A stretch of DNA of 64,000 bases from Phoebastria nigripes (lineage: Eukaryota; Chordata; Aves; Procellariiformes; Diomedeidae), in assembly GCA_035582835.1 (NCBI GenBank), contig JAYKAV010003044.1, forward strand, positions 986,032-1,050,031, given 5' to 3'. A program made the position numbers and the translations under genes. Every line of letters begins with the position of its first letter. The first letter of the stretch is position 1. The notes under the pieces were generated by a model. It searched no databases and was not told where the DNA came from. It saw nothing but the letters and a program-made list of their open reading frames with translations. Below, piece after piece: positions 1-14,200 of this stretch.

Positions 1-1035
1 CTTGCTAAATCCTCACAAAAGACATTGTCTGGCCTTTCAAACAGAAGGTGGTGACGCTTTCTGTAATTTATCCTTCCTTTCCTGTTACCCAGAACAGTGT
101 TGTTACCCTTTTCCCAAATTTCATTGCATTAAAATTATGTCGCACTGAATTAGGAGCTGGTTTGCAGAAGGCTTGGAAGGCGCAGGGGAGGGAGACCCGC
201 AGGCCCCTCAGCCCCACTGGGCTGGGAAGTAGGTTGTTATGATTTCCACTCTGTATGTGCCAGCCTGAAGCACCGAGCAGGGCATTGTCCAGGTCATTCA
301 GGAAATCTGGGGCACAGCCAAGAATAACACCCGTATCTTCTAATCCCTGATTTGTGTCACTGCGATTGCTTCTAATATTTTCCATTGTTGTGCTTTGGGT
401 CTCACTGAACTGCCTCCGAGGGCTGAGCACTGCTGGCAAATAGGGCATTGTGGAGCCAGGCTGAGCTTTACTGGGACCCTGTCTAAAGTCTGGTTTTTAG
501 GTGATTAAGGTGAAGGATTCAGGGGAAACCAAACCACCTTACTATGCAATTTGGCCACGCGGTCAATTCTATCTAATGGTGTTGAGGCCTGAAGGAANGG
601 ATGAAAGCAGAAGACAGCCGTTCTCCCAAGAGTAGAGCTAGCAAAAACTTAAGGCTGCAGCCCTNGAAAATCTTGGCGCACACCTGGGGATGGGAAGTTG
701 CAATGAAACACTCGCTGCCAGGAGCTCCTTCTGCCTTGCCACGTGGGAGGATGCGCATGGGGAAGTGTTTGCGATCACAGGTGTCGCACGGCGCGGCTCA
801 GCTGAGCAGGATGCTTGTGAAAGGGTTTCCCAAGTTCTAGTGTTCTGCACCAGCAGGCCAGCACCGGATTGGTACAGGATCGCCACAGTCCCCAAGGATA
901 TGCGGCTACGAAAAGTGACTAAAATGTTAGATGAGAAGATAACTGGCTTTCTGAAACAACATTTCATCGCTGTTTCGTTAGTTTGGGTAGATGAGTATTT
1001 GGACTTCAATGCTACCTTTGTATTACTAAATAATC

Positions 1036-1071
1036 TTTTTTTTGGAGGGGGGATTTTTTTTGGAGGGGGGA
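1036..1071. repeat. 18-bp perfect tandem duplication (T8-GGAGGGGGGA)
   Basis: Two identical adjacent copies of an 18-bp unit made of eight Ts and GGAGGGGGGA. Recent-looking slippage or replication duplication; no function evident. Confidence 0.95.
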
Positions 1072-2926
1072 TTTGAAAAATCATCAGATGCTTAAAAGAG
1101 CCAACACTGAGGCTCAAGTATTTCAGCTCTAGTGCATCCAAGGTGCAAAGTTTGGGGAGTTCGGATATCAGTGAGAATGAGACTTGGAACGAGCTGAAGT
1201 TATTGCTCAGGCTGGCGAGCTGGAGCTGGGTCGGCTGCGAGGGAGACCCTGCGCCGAACAGCCATGCCTCAAACCAGGGTGCTCTGACAGTTGTATTGCA
1301 GAAGAAGTGATAGAGCAAACATCCTTAAAGTAGGTACATAGCTTTGTCTAGTAAGAGTGTGTGTTTTGATAGCAAACATGCGAATTTTTAGAATGTCATA
1401 TTCGCCTAAACCTTCACAAAACCTTCTTAATCACTGCAGACTAGGCAGAAAGCGTTGTGTAAGACAGTATCAAGATTTAGCACAGGGGAGAAATTAGGAA
1501 GTCAATTGTGTTTCTGTAGGAAAAAACAGAGCCAATACTTGACGTATGGAGGATTCAATGGTAGGAGGAGAATAGTGGGAAACTTAGTAATGTGGTTATT
1601 AGATTTCCATGTAGAGTAGGTTGTAACTGATTGCATTATAAAAGTTGTGTAAATACCTGACAATATATCGCCCAGGGGTTGGCCACCACCAGGGTTTGAC
1701 CCAGTGATTTGACTTTCACTGAGCCCCAAAACAAAGTGCCGCTTTGTCTCTTGCCAAACTATCGTCAGGAGGCAGAGTATTTCAGGCAGCTTCACGCAAG
1801 TTGTCGATGAACTTTGTGCAGCTGATGAAGCCTTTCATCATTTAGGAGTTTTGTGGACATGAATCTGCGCTGCACTAACTACATCACCTTCGTTACTTAG
1901 CAGAGGGGAGGCTGGAGGTGAGGGTGGGGAGAGAAAAAGGACCTGCCTTTACTGCCCAGGTAATCTCCTTTGATTATAGGGGATGCTAGCACCACCAAAA
2001 CATGACTCCCATTTGTGCAACTACTAGCAGACCTGTAATCAGGAGGGAAGGATTTTTTCAGGCGTGGCAAGCTGACACCCGCAAGCTTTGGGTTTCTTTT
2101 GTGCAGGTAGTACCTGCTCTTTCCCATCTCTGATTTTGTCTGTATGTCTTAGTTTCAAGTTATCTTTGAAAATGCATTGGTAACGTTGCAAATTTATCTT
2201 CTGGTGTGCACAAAATGTCCTGCCAATGTGCCCAAAAAATGCAAACACTTCCTTGCACTGTTTCCATCTGTGATTCCTTTTTCTTCTGAGTGCACAATTG
2301 GTGTTTTGGAGTATGCATGGAATATTTTGTGCCAAGTATTTTGGAGCCATTTTTGAAGCCTGCACGGGGTGCCTTTCCTCCCCAGTTATAATGACACAAA
2401 ATGAAATGTGTAATCACAGACCTGCTTTTTCTGTTACTAATTAGTTACAGCTTTAGCTGGAATGGGAAGGGAAACCAGGGGGGCTCCCAACTTGCAAATA
2501 GGAGGGAAAAGTTATAGACAGAGTGCGTGTGGAAACCTCAGTCCAGTGAGCACTGTTATAATTGTTTCCAGGTGGTCCCATACCATACGTAGGTTTGTAA
2601 TTTAATCACAGGCTTTGTATGTTCCATCGGTAACTGCAAAGGTGCCATGTCATTGCTGGCCTTGAGCAGGGTCCAGAGCCTTCTGGTTGGAGACTTCTCC
2701 ACTGGCCTGTGCCCAGGACCACGTGCTGCCCTCCACGCCGGCCGGTGCCACCAGTATCTCTTGGGAGCCTCACTGAACACGCTTGAGTTAGCTGACAGTT
2801 GGTTCCCAGGCTGTGCCTGCTGGAGATGTATTTAATTCTCCAGTTTTTTCCTTAAGGCAGTCAGGACATGCAGAACTGGCAGCCTTGCAGCTTTAGAGAA
2901 GAAAAAAAAAGGCTTTTCCAGGAGTT

Positions 2927-2955
2927 TTTATTTATTTATTTATTCATTTATTTAA
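2927..2955. repeat. (TTTA)n microsatellite
   Basis: About seven TTTA units with one TTCA variant. Confidence 0.9.
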
Positions 2956-5128
2956 TCTGTCTGCACTCATGAGCCCAGGTAATGTTAATGCAGGNGATGC
3001 TGATGCTGCTGTGTTGTTTTCCCACATGATGTGAATTTAGCGTGAGGAGTTGCAGACATGTCATGAGAGTGGCCAGGAGCACGCGGGACTCTGCAGTCGG
3101 TCTGAAACGTCTCGGGCTTTTTCTTTACAAAGTGAAATCCTTGAAAACGTTCTTTACCCTGACCCATGCAGTCCGATTGTTTAAAAGAAAGTGTGACTGC
3201 TGAAGTTTTGAGGAGAGGCCAGTTTTGATATTATTCTGGAAGGTGCTTTTCTTGAGCCTGAAGAACTGCTGTATGTACATGTGCTGCATCGGCAAAGCCA
3301 GCTGCACCTAGCTGGGGCAAATTCTGACCACAGGTCACTAACTCCTTGTGATCAACTTACACTAACCAGCAACTCCACTACCCCCATGTGTGCCTTGGGA
3401 TTGGAATAACCCCTAACTCTCCTAGCAGGAGAAAAACATTGCACTCATTTTTTCCCCCTATTGTTTCCACTAAAGCCAAAGACAAATCTCATCTTTGCTT
3501 CAGCAGAGGAGGCTTGGCGTCTTCTGGAGGATGCAGTATATGTTTGCAGGTTGATGGTTCACTTATTCTGTTGGCAAGTTGCTCCAGTCGGCGACCGTGC
3601 GGGGCAGCAGCCTGTTTCAGCCGGCACACGATCCACAGTAAATTGCAGTGTAAGCTGCACTTGGCTCCGTCAGCATTTGTCTGCTCGCCTGCTTTCTGTG
3701 CTCTTTCTAGTAAATCTGCATTTCTGAGCCAACAGGTTTTGGATTGCCAGGTCTGTCTTTTGTAATTTCAGCTACTTGAAATAATTACGTTCTCTGGATC
3801 CATCACCTGGATCAATAGGACACGAGGGCCCCTAACACAGGTGACCGTGACACAGTTGGCACTTGCAGTGCATTCCTTCCCGGGATGCGTAAGCTGTAAT
3901 ACATTGGTCCCCGTTGCTGCTTTTGGCCCAGGGCTGTCCACAATCCAGCCTGGGCTGAGCAGGATCTCGGGGTAGGCGAGTGGGAACTGCTGGACCAGGT
4001 ACTACTACGACATCTCTTGCACCATGGAGACAGGTGAAGCTCTTTTTGCTCCCTGTTACCTGGTTTGCCACGGCTTTTGTGAAATGTACTCCTACCCGAT
4101 CCCATTGTTTTTGGATTTTGTTACAGTTTGTTCAATGAAAGTGAAAAGGGAAAGAAAAAGAGGAGGTGCAGGAAAAAGAAAGAAAAGAGAAATTGGCTGG
4201 CAACACAGCTATGTCCAGATCAGTGAATAGAGAGATAATTCCATTGTCCGAATCTTTAAATGGACTTAAAAAGGAAGATAGGCGCTTGTTCTGCGTCCTT
4301 ACACTTTGGCAAAGCACAGCACACATGACAGCATCACTTGCTAACAACATTTCTCCTTTTGAGATGAGCATTTTCTAGTGGGAAATATAAAATATTGGCT
4401 GCATTTCATGAGTTATGAGAAATATATGTTTCACTGGAAAAACATATCCTTGCTTGTGATTTTATTTAGATGATTTGAAAAGGTGGATTTCAGAAGCCTA
4501 ATTGAGCATTCTCTGTCTCTGTGTCCATTTTACACTTCACTGGGTGAGAACAGAGAAACGTGGCTGCTCAGGCTTCCTTACAGTTTAGCTCTATTTCATC
4601 CTCTCGTCCATTCAGAAGGTGACGCCACGTTTGGGTAGCCAGCTCTCCAGGAAAGCTCAGAGGAGAGGTGGAAAGCAGCTTCTCGTGGTTTGTTCTTGAA
4701 AGATGTCTCCAATTTCAAAATAAATAAGTTATCTTTTTTGCCACAAGATCTGGTATGATTCTGCATGAGTCATTTTCTGACTATTTTACCCACTTGTCGG
4801 CTGGAAAAGCATTATTTCATCTACAACCCTACAACTCTGCTGACGTTTTCCAGTGAATTTTCACTTAGCCACACTTTAAGAAAAGCCCTTAGACATTGCC
4901 TAAGGTATTTTACTTCCTATCCTAAATTTCGAGAGACTTTGTGTACTGTTTGAGTATCGCATTGTCAACCAAGAAAGAGTCGCCTTTCAAAAATGCTTCA
5001 ACAGTATTTTTATAACTATTCAAGTTTGCTACAGGGCTGTGGGAACTTAATCAGTGAATGGGTATTTATTAGTGCATGTACGCTTCCGATTGTGATCTCG
5101 GGAATTATTCTCTCCCTCCTCTTTGCAG

Positions 5129-5233
5129 CTGTCTGCAGTTACGGGGTTTGTTTCAACGGTGGAAACTGCATAGAGGGATCTTCGCAGCTCTGTCATTGCT
5201 CCTCTGGTTTCCAAGGACCTCGCTGTCAGTACG
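5129..5233 (+). CDS. MEGF6: MEGF6 internal exon: non-calcium EGF-like domain (EGF1)
   Basis: A 105-nt exon encoding one complete EGF-like domain of an extracellular protein. It follows a good acceptor (TCTCTCCCTCCTCTTTGCAG, ending 5128) and ends at a GTAAGC donor starting 5234. Both boundaries are phase 1, so the exon is symmetrical. The 34 full codons start VCSYGVCFNGG and end GFQGPRCQY. Cysteines are spaced C-x4-C-x5-C-x7-C-x-C-x8-C, the canonical six-cysteine EGF pattern, without the N-terminal D-x-D/N-E-C calcium-binding signature. The CFxGGxC...CHCxxGFQGPRCQY pattern is what I recall for the EGF unit directly after the EMI domain in MEGF6. The order of the next two exons supports this. 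A different EMI/EGF paralogue is less likely. MEGF6 is a large secreted multi-EGF protein whose function is poorly defined. Confidence 0.9.
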
Positions 5234-8224
5234 GTAAGCAGTCTTTTCAAATTCTTCCTTTAATTTTGCGTCGGAAGTGAAGGGGATAAAGAGCGAGGGA
5301 TGCCCCAATGTTTTTTTTATCCTAGCCATTGTTTTATCTACAAAACTCCAATAATCTGCTCTCTACTTTTTTTGGCCACTGTTTGTAATGCTTGGGGAAC
5401 TTGGATGTTTGGAAAGGAAATGCTTATCATGACTTGCTGTGAAACATAGCTCCATACTGTACAATAGCCTTTATTCCTGGCTGCCATCAGCAGAGGGATT
5501 TGCTGGAATCGGAGAAGGAAGCTGATTAAAGTTGGGTCAAACAAAGAAACCCTGGGGTCATGGCCTGTGGAGTGAAGCTCAGCCTGGGGGACTGTGGCAA
5601 TGGGCTGCCACATCAGAAGGGAAAATAGTTAAGCTCTGACTAGCTGGATCAGTTACATCTTTGGCTAGGCTTTATTTTGGGGCTGCTAAGCTTTATTTAA
5701 TTAACCTTCATGCAATATACAAATTCTCTCTTGAAGGTTATTGAGTTTCCTATGTTTGGTAATTCAGAGATGTTCTGATCTGGTAACATGATAGTCTATA
5801 GCAAACAACTGCTAAAAGCTGGAATGGTTCTCCATGCCTCATATACCATAAGAGAAAATGTGCCTCGTACTGTTGTAGAGCGAAACGGCTGCCCTTTCTT
5901 CCCTCCAACTGCTAAGTCTGCAAGGTACAGGGCAGTAACAATTACTCAAATTCTGGAATTATAACAGCAAATTAAATAATAAGACTTTTTTTTTGACCAT
6001 CCATTAGTATATATCTCTTCCTTCAGACTTGTGGTTCCTTGCTCTTTCAGAAATGGAGGTAAGTTTACGGATGTAGAGGAGTTGGCATCGGAATAGTCCT
6101 TGGCAGGAGCTGGTCTTTTCCCAGTGAGAAGGGCTGGAGAGGAGCTTTTTCTGCAAAGCCTGAAACCCTCCAACCCCTGAGTAACCAGAACAGAGGTCAG
6201 AAAGGTGACCGTGCGAGTTAATCAGTTCAGGGAAAGTGTGTGTCTTTAACATTATGTTTTAAGAGGGTAGATACGAGGTCTTGCCACTTCAGCTAGCGAG
6301 GAGGCACACAACCACCGGCTACGCGGCGGAGCTGGGCTGCCGCTGCTGAGCCAGCCTGCTCTTGCGCATTTTTCACAGTGTATCTGTTTTAAGGAACTTT
6401 AATTGTTGTTACAAGTGTCAATTTAGAAGTGCTTAAAAGGCCCTTAAGTTGCGTTTAGATAATACCTTTAAAGAAAAAGAGGATTCTCTTAGTCAGATGC
6501 AAGCTGTAGATTGGCCAAACCCTCCTTGATGCTGTTGACTTCAGGCTCTATTCATTCCTTGCTCTTTAATACGTATCGATAACTGGAGTTAGAGCTGTGT
6601 TTATTACAGCCAGAGGCTTTCCTTGGATTCGACTGGGACAGTGGTTTGTGTGTGATCGTTATGAGTCCCCTGCCCCGTGTTCCAGTGGTGGCACAAGTTC
6701 TCAATCAGGCAATGAAGCAATTTCCTTGGTAATAAGAAGAAAAAAGAATTGCCCCAAGCCCAGGTGTACAGATCACGAGCCTGGCTGCTGCTCTTCTGCT
6801 GCAGGGCATCCAAACTGGAGCTACTTCCAGAAATGCAAGCTCCATTTGGCAACAACCGGCCCCTCGGCCAGACGGGTGTGATTTCAGTGGAGCCTGGGTG
6901 CTGTCAAGCACAGAGGTGGCACGGACCCATCTGGCACAAGGCATAAACCCCTCCTGGAGCATGTCCGAGAGGTTTCTGTCAGGGCTGCAGGTCTGCATCT
7001 CTGCTCGAGCCTCCTGTTACCAGGACGCTTTCATCTCTGGTCACAGCAAGGTGTGACACCTCTCCCGGGCTGGTTGTCCTTCTCTCCACAGCATTTGCAA
7101 AGGTGTCATCCAGAGTTAACACCACGTCCTAGAAATACAGGGTGCTCTGTCCCATGTTAGTGTGTTAAAAATGGTCTGGTGTCAGGGGACGGCACGACCT
7201 TCTGCTTGTCTAAAGCAACATGATGCAAGCAGTTTAGAGCCCGCTGTGGGGGACTGCCGTGCCCTGCAGAGATGCAGGAGGCTGCGAGTTTCCCTGGGCT
7301 GAGCTTTGTGCTGCTGCACTCGGGTCTGGCCCCGCAGAGCCTTGCCTGGCCCCGGCTGGCAGCGTGGGGCTGGCCCCGCTCCCGCCTCCCCGCTGCTGCC
7401 GCAGGAAACAGAGCGATGCCCAGGAAACGAAGCAATCCGGCTCTAACCCGCTGGTCGCTCAAAGCTCTGTGGCTGTTTTAATGCTAACGGTTTAAATTCT
7501 ACATTTTAAGTGAGGTGAAGAGGATGCTGTTTAGTATAAAAACAATTTGCAGTTTGTTTTGCTTTTTTGCTTCATGTTTCTAAAATAGTCACACTGCAGA
7601 CACAATAGTAACCAGAGTCCAAATTATTTATCCCCCAGTGACACTCTGTCTCTGCAGTTTAAACACACTACTTAAAATACTGCTTCCCTCTCATCCTTTG
7701 ACCCCCGAAGGAGTAGAGCATGGCTAATTCTCAGAGATGTATACGACCCTGCACTGCTGCTTAGGTTTGTGTTTGCACATGTTACAGGGTTTTCTAGGAA
7801 ATAAACAGCCCTTAAATTGTCCCTGCAATTTTTTTGTCATAGCTTCTCTCATACAAATTCATAAAATAAACGTCAGGCGTCTTCCTGTACAGAACCTGAG
7901 AGGTAAAAAACACTTTCACATTTGGAAATGTTTAGCAATTCCCACAATTATAATTGGTTGCAGCTTTGAAAATAAAGCACACATTTCTGAGACCCCCAAA
8001 TATTTTTTAAAAGGGAAACGACTGTCTTATTTTGGAGGGGAAGAAAATACATCTGTAGTTGCGCTGACGTTACCCCCCTTGGATGAGGGATCCNAAGTCG
8101 GTGCTTTGGGTCTTAAAAGGTCAGCCTGTGGACGGCTGAGGATTGGCTTTTATTTTATGGCCCTGCAAAGCTTTTTGCAGGACCCATGTGAGGCAGCAAA
8201 GGAGGAGAAGGGCGGCTGGTGTCA

Positions 8225-8285
8225 CCAGCGCGCTCGGGGCGGCGTGCGTGCCCTCGGGGCGGTGTGCTGCCTCCGCGGGGCTGCT
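8225..8285. other. Short CpG-rich patch with a near-duplicate GC motif
   Basis: A compact run unusually rich in CpG compared with the surrounding AT-rich intron. It contains two near copies of a CTCGGGGCGG motif about 20 bp apart. It is too short to be a normal CpG island and no start codon or splice site supports a promoter here. It could be a methylation-free regulatory element or chance. Confidence 0.3.
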
Positions 8286-11200
8286 CTGGAGAGGGAGGGG
8301 AGAAAGGCAGGGGGCAAACGGGGCAGGACGGGAAGGCTGCAACCGCTGCTGTGGGTCACAGCTCGCCTCCGCCCGCATTAACAGGTCCTCGGTGCAAGAA
8401 GCCTTTCCCCTTTTCTGGGGAAAAGGATGCTCTGATCAGATAAGAGGTCGCTGTTAGTCAGAGAAATTGGAAAATTATAGTTCTTGGTTAAAAATGAGGT
8501 GTGGGGGAGCCTCCAATAGTGGCAGTTTGGGCAATCATGTAAAGTATGACAATGGTTGAGCCTTTTGGAAGTGATAAATTGAGTTTTAAAAAAAAAAAAA
8601 AATCCAAGATTTTTCTGCCAATTAGCAAAGCATGAGGTGGCTATGTCATAGTTGTCACTTGTATTTCTAAGCAATTTTGATTTTATCTTAATTCTTTTAA
8701 ATTCCAAGTGAGTTGGCTGTTGAACTGTTCTCTCAGGGTATTTGACCTGTGCGGTGATGTTTCGATATGTGCCTCTGTTTGGAACCTAGAAGCAAAGAAC
8801 CAAACTGTAAAACTAGATTAAAAAAAAAATAATGAAGAGCTTTTGAAACCTACTGAATTTCTGACCTTTATTTTGAACCTTTAAAATGTCTTTACTCAAA
8901 ATATGGTTTTAGTGGCAGCTCAGAGAAGCTCCTTATCCGATTCGCTCATCTCTAATACGCCTGTCAAATTTTAAATGAATGTCTGAAATCCTGAATACCT
9001 GTGGTCAGATCCTTACCTTCCGTATTTTGGCAGAGCTTCACTCAAGGCAGTGGGGATGGGCTGCATTACAGCAAACGGGGCATGGCCAAGGATACGCAAA
9101 TTATGGCTCTGCTCCCTGAAGTTAAAGGAAGAAACCAACCCAAACTCTTTATTTTGGAATGAGCTAATTACAAGCAACAGAGTTGAGTGAATAGAGTGGA
9201 TAAATCATTCTTCATGCTGCTTAACCTCAGTTTATAAAGTGTTAATTGTTCTGTTGCCTTTTCAAACAGCAACGCCCAGCTGACTTGGGAGTATTCCTTT
9301 GTGTTTGCAACCTCAAATTATTTTCATTCCCGAGTGATTTACTTTTCATGCTCATGGCAAAAGTAACCCCCTGACATCCCCTTCTGCAGGCACAACGCTT
9401 CGCTGTTTCCGAGGCCTGTTGTTTATAACATTGCAAAGGCACCGTTGTCCTGCTTCCTTCAGCAAATGCGCCCAGACGGGACTATCTGGTCACTTCAAGG
9501 GCTGGAAGGAAGGAGATGGACCTTTGAAAGCCCAGCCCCGAGCAGGATGTGCTGGCTGGCTCAGGACTTCCACTGTTTCCCTTGTCTCCTGGTGAAGCGG
9601 CGGAAAATGTAATGTGATCAATACCAGCTCGTATCCTCAGTGAATTTTTTGGACAGGGCACGTGGTGGACATGAGAGACACCAGCACGTTGACAAGAAGA
9701 GCGGTTTATCTTCTTGGGGCACTGCTCCGTAAGCCTCGGCCACTCCTGAAGACAAACCCCAAACCCACTGATGTAGACTCTGCAAATGATGGAGCATTTT
9801 CATTAACTGCAGATGCAGGAAGCATATAGATATAATAGATTGGGGATAGTGTTCATTTTGCAAGACAAGTTACTTTGCAAGCATCTTCAGAAAGCTTTCC
9901 TAGCTTTCTAAAGAAAAGAAAGTTGGTTTTTTTTTTTTTAAGTTTCATTTTAACCTTTGTTTCCATCCTGCTTTTAAACAGATGTTGCTCCTGAAAAACT
10001 CAAAAAGACCAATGAAAATGCTGTATTAGCCCTAGCTTGCAAGCAATTGACTTTTTTTGTCTGTCTCTTGATGCTTTTCATTATTCATAGCATTTTCCAA
10101 AAGCCAAGGTCCTTGCCACAGAGAATGTGCTGATTGAGGATACGGGAAGATCCCAGCCACAAACTCATCCTTCCCTTCCTCTTAATTTCTTATTGACTAC
10201 TGTAAATGATTTTTTTGGTAAATACTTTTTTGGACAAATTTCTGGTGGAAACCTAATTGTCTGGATTATCATGTTCTCTTTCACTGTTACAAGTACTCTG
10301 GGCGGTATGTGCCGAGCAGTCAACATTTGTGCTGGATTTTAATGATAGGATGGGAGGCTGGAGGCTGCTTCAGAGAAGACAGCTTTGGGAAAAGACACGT
10401 AATGGTTGATCAGTGAATCATTTTTTCTCATCTGTCACCTATAAAAGAAGCTATCCTGGTATTTGAGATGATGACACCTTCTTGAGAAATAGTTCCCCAA
10501 AATGGAGCTGTTTAGCATCAGACTGGGATGAATCTGGATGTGGTCCGGAGGACTTCTGACGAGGCTGTTTGATGAAAGCAACAGCAAAATAACCCAGAGT
10601 GAATGAAGTTGCTCCACAGCGATATTCTGTGGTGTCATTCATCTTCCAGAAATCTCTGTGTCTGATCTTAATGGTATCACTTTTTCTTTTCTGGAAAGAA
10701 ATACAGACGTGTTTGTTTTAAAGGCAGGACATTCTCTATTCTGGCCAGACCCTTATCATACCTTTCAGCATGGGATATTTTTACTGGCCAACCTAGAGCA
10801 GCAGCAATTCTGTGTTTACCCTGGCTGGAAAACAGGCGGTACCCAATCAGTCTGGCTTCCAGGGGTGAGATGCTGTCCTTCCTGCTCTCCTGAGCTGTTG
10901 AAAGTGATAATATTTGGGCACCCTCCGCCTGCACTAAATCATCTCACTTTGAAGGCAGACCTCTCAATAGGGCTGCACGAGCTTTTTCAGGAAGGTCTGC
11001 AGTACATCTTGTTTACCCGTCTGGGTTTCAACGCCTTTTCTGTTGCCTCTTGCATCTNGGTGGCTTTTTGATCCTGTAAAGTGCTGTGAGCATAGGGATT
11101 TCTCTTCTTTTTTCCCCCCATGCAATGTGGCATCTCCTACCTGCCGTAGGTGGGGCTTTGCTAGCGCAGCAAGCCAGAGGAAGAGGTTGAGCTGAACAAT

Positions 11201-14200
11201 ATTATAGTGACTGCAGAGTCTGTTTCTTGAACTGAGGAGGCAGCTGGGTTGTCCCAAACTCCTTCGTTATCTTTCACATCTGGTAGATGAAAGGGTTGTA
11301 AATGGAGTGTTTGAGGTTTGGTTTGGGCTGAGACACTCTTTAGGAGCTCCCTTCTTTGAGCTTGGGCGTAAATGGATATTTCTGTACGGGGCTCATTGCT
11401 GGGAGGCAGGGGGTGTCGGAAAACCTGGGCTCTGCTCCAAGCCTTCCCAGGGATCCTCGGACCACCCGATGCTTTGGGGTCCGGTTTTCGTGAACTCGGN
11501 GTACCTGAGTGAACGCAGCGGAGCAGCTGCCCGCATGGCTCCGGTGGCGCNCGAGGCCTCTGCACGCCGGGGGGTTGCGCGTTCGTGGCAGGGACTGTCC
11601 GTCGGCGGGACGGGGAGCATAAAGGCTGTTGGTATTTGCATCTCGTACTGTAAATCAGCTGCTTGCCTTCAACATTTGCTTACTGAAGACTTCACGGCGG
11701 AGTGGATCGTTTCAGCAACACTCAGGCTTTGGGGGCTCTGGTGTGGGAACTTTGCTGTGCTGTAGGGACAGGACCCTTCCTAATTAGCCCGGCTGCATTT
11801 TGAAGGATCGGCCAGACCAAATCTTCTTTAGCTTTGCACAAAGGAGAGGTCAACTGTAAGCAAGCAGGGCCCGTGATTAGTGTCTGCTTTTGCAAGGCCA
11901 GCTGAAATGGCTTTGTCGCCGCTTCAGGAGACCATTATTGTCTCTTTCTTTTATAGCACTGCCCTCATTTACACAAGCATTTGACATGCCCTCAGTGTTG
12001 TTTGATTGACTAATGACCCTGTTTCTCCTGCTAATCTCTTCGAGCTGTTCAGTTGGAAGCCTTTGCGGTGTGTTAGGGCATGGGCTGCTTGGGCGGAGGG
12101 CTGGGAGAGAGGGGTTTGCTNCAGCCTTTGGGCTGGAGGTGATTTTCAAAGGGTAGCACAGGACTGGAAAGCACTCGAAGGCGTTTAAGTCAAAATGGGG
12201 AAGGTTTTGTCTTTGGAAGCAAAGGAAAACACCTTGTAGACTCTTCTTGGATCCAGGAGCCAGATGCATCTTTCTGAGATGGAAAGACACCACCAGCGAC
12301 TGTGCACGTGCGATAACACTTGTTTGGACTCGGGTGACTTCCCTGGTCCGAGGGGACCCCGCCGCCAATTTCAGAACGACAGTAGCAAGATATTGTGTTC
12401 GATGTTTCATGGGTTTACAGTTCACAAGGCCGATTTAAAATCCGTTTGTGGGATTAAATAGCAGCAATTGTTCTTCAGCTGTCAGTTTATTGGAGAGAAT
12501 CCACGGTTAATAATACCAGGGCTAAATTAAGCAGAGCACTTCTCCAACAGCCAAGAAGTCCAAATACTTTTATTTATAAACAGCCTCCTGATTCAAAGGT
12601 TTAGCCTTCTGCTGGGGAGGGGAGAGAGCCTGAGCCCAGAGGAGATTTCTGCCAGTCCGCAGCATTGCCGTGCAGCTCTGCCTGCCGGGGTTTTCTCTCT
12701 TTTTGGCTCAGGAACGCAGTGGAACAAGGGCGGCTTGTGCAGAGCTCTGCGCTATCTGCTTGTCCATCAGCCAAACGTTAGGTATTTAATAGCTGGCAAA
12801 CAGGTAGCGCTGAACTCTTTGAAAAAGTTAGTGAGAGGAAACAAGCCAAGGCTATGTAGGGGTTTATTCAGTTGAAAAAAAAAAAATCTTTTGTGAAGTG
12901 AGTTTTGAAGAAAAGGGGAAAAGTGCTGAAGCTGGGGGAACAGCTGGGGTTGTACCTGCGAAACAAGTTTCCTCGCGCTTCCATCTGTGGCGTATTCTGG
13001 GGTCCAGCGTCCTTCACTGAGACGCACAACGCGGCGTTCACTGCAAGCTTCCTGGCACGACCTTGATTTTACAAATCTGGATGTAAATGCAGGGCAGTTA
13101 CTCTATGAATAACTTCATAGTTCATATGATTTGAATTTCTAAAGGTTAACTGGAGTACAGCAAACAGCCTTTTGGACGTACGCTATCACATTTAAAGTTG
13201 TCCAGCTTCATNGATGGGTGATGGAGCATACGCCTAGGCAAAAATATTACTGACACATTTGTTTAAAGGAACATGATAGTGGGTGAAAAAGAGCTGCTAG
13301 TTTAAGAGACTAAAATCTTTAAAGGCTGTAGTGAATTTGAAATATGGCTTTCTTTGTTCTTTTCAAGCTTTCCTTGGGTTGAACTCAAGAATTAAGGATT
13401 TCATTATCATTTAAAAGAGGTGATTATGTTGGGTGACAGAAAATGCATGGCTCAAGTCCTTTAGATGAGTTGTAGCCCTCTGCTTAGATTTTGGCAAATA
13501 AATGAGAGAAATCCTATCGCTGACATTGCACCGGTTTGAAGTTTTCATATAGATCTTTACTGCTCCTCGTGTTAAGATCTGTCGGGGTAACAAAAGCTTG
13601 GAAGGAAACTGCTTATCGTGCCGTCTGGAGAAGACCAAATCTACACTTTATTTTGAGGGATTCGTACCTTGGGCCAAGTCATGTGGAGTACTGGATGCCA
13701 TCTTCAAAGCATTGCATGTTTTCCCTTTAGTGAGGATTGAAACTCCTCAGCACCTCCCGTGATCACCTCCTTAATTATTACAGTGCCAGTACCATGGCGA
13801 AATGTCAGGCCCTGCTCTAATCTCCCGTCAAGGATTTCCGCGAATGTTCGCAGCCAGCTGTGACCAATTAAAAAGGGGGGGGTTGTGTTTGCAAAACCTC
13901 AGCGACTTGCAAAGTTGAGCTAGGGGTCCGAAGAGCTTTGCATTTTTGAGAGCTAAGTAGTCTACTCTAAGTATTTTCTTCTCATAAACCATCTGTTGAA
14001 AGTCAGACTGTAAGCACAGAGGTGAGTCAAGAGATATTTATATAGGGGAACAGATTACTTTCCAAGCAATGAAAAATACTCCAGTCTAAAAATGGACCAC
14101 TGGGATCCCATCATGTAATTGGTAATAAGAAGAATTTGATGCATGAATGCCAAGTAGACTGAATTAATGCTGAATCCTTGGACCGTTACTNGAGAGGAGG

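Larger units (their letters stand above)
1..5128 (+). other. MEGF6: MEGF6 intron (3' part), upstream of the EGF1 exon
   Basis: This is non-coding sequence before the first recognisable exon, read as the 3' part of a MEGF6 intron. I looked for the two EMI-domain exons expected upstream (features such as a C-C-x-G-W motif and a tyrosine-rich stretch) and found none, so they probably lie outside the window. Visible content is an 18-bp tandem duplication at 1036-1071, a (TTTA)n tract at 2927-2955 and a purine-rich stretch around 4138-4195. The intron ends with a pyrimidine-rich tract and AG at 5127-5128. Open frames here are short, unconserved-looking and lack splice or start support. Confidence 0.7.

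Noticed and set aside
638..1318. 226-codon minus-strand open frame
   Set aside because: Contains an N, shows no recognisable domain, overlaps the T8-GGAGGGGGGA tandem duplication (giving a PPPKKIPPPKK run) and has no promoter or splice support; likely chance.
1..5128. Possible EMI-domain exons of MEGF6 upstream of EGF1
   Set aside because: No CCxGW-type motif, no conserved tyrosine-rich EMI stretch with splice sites in any frame; presumed upstream of the window.
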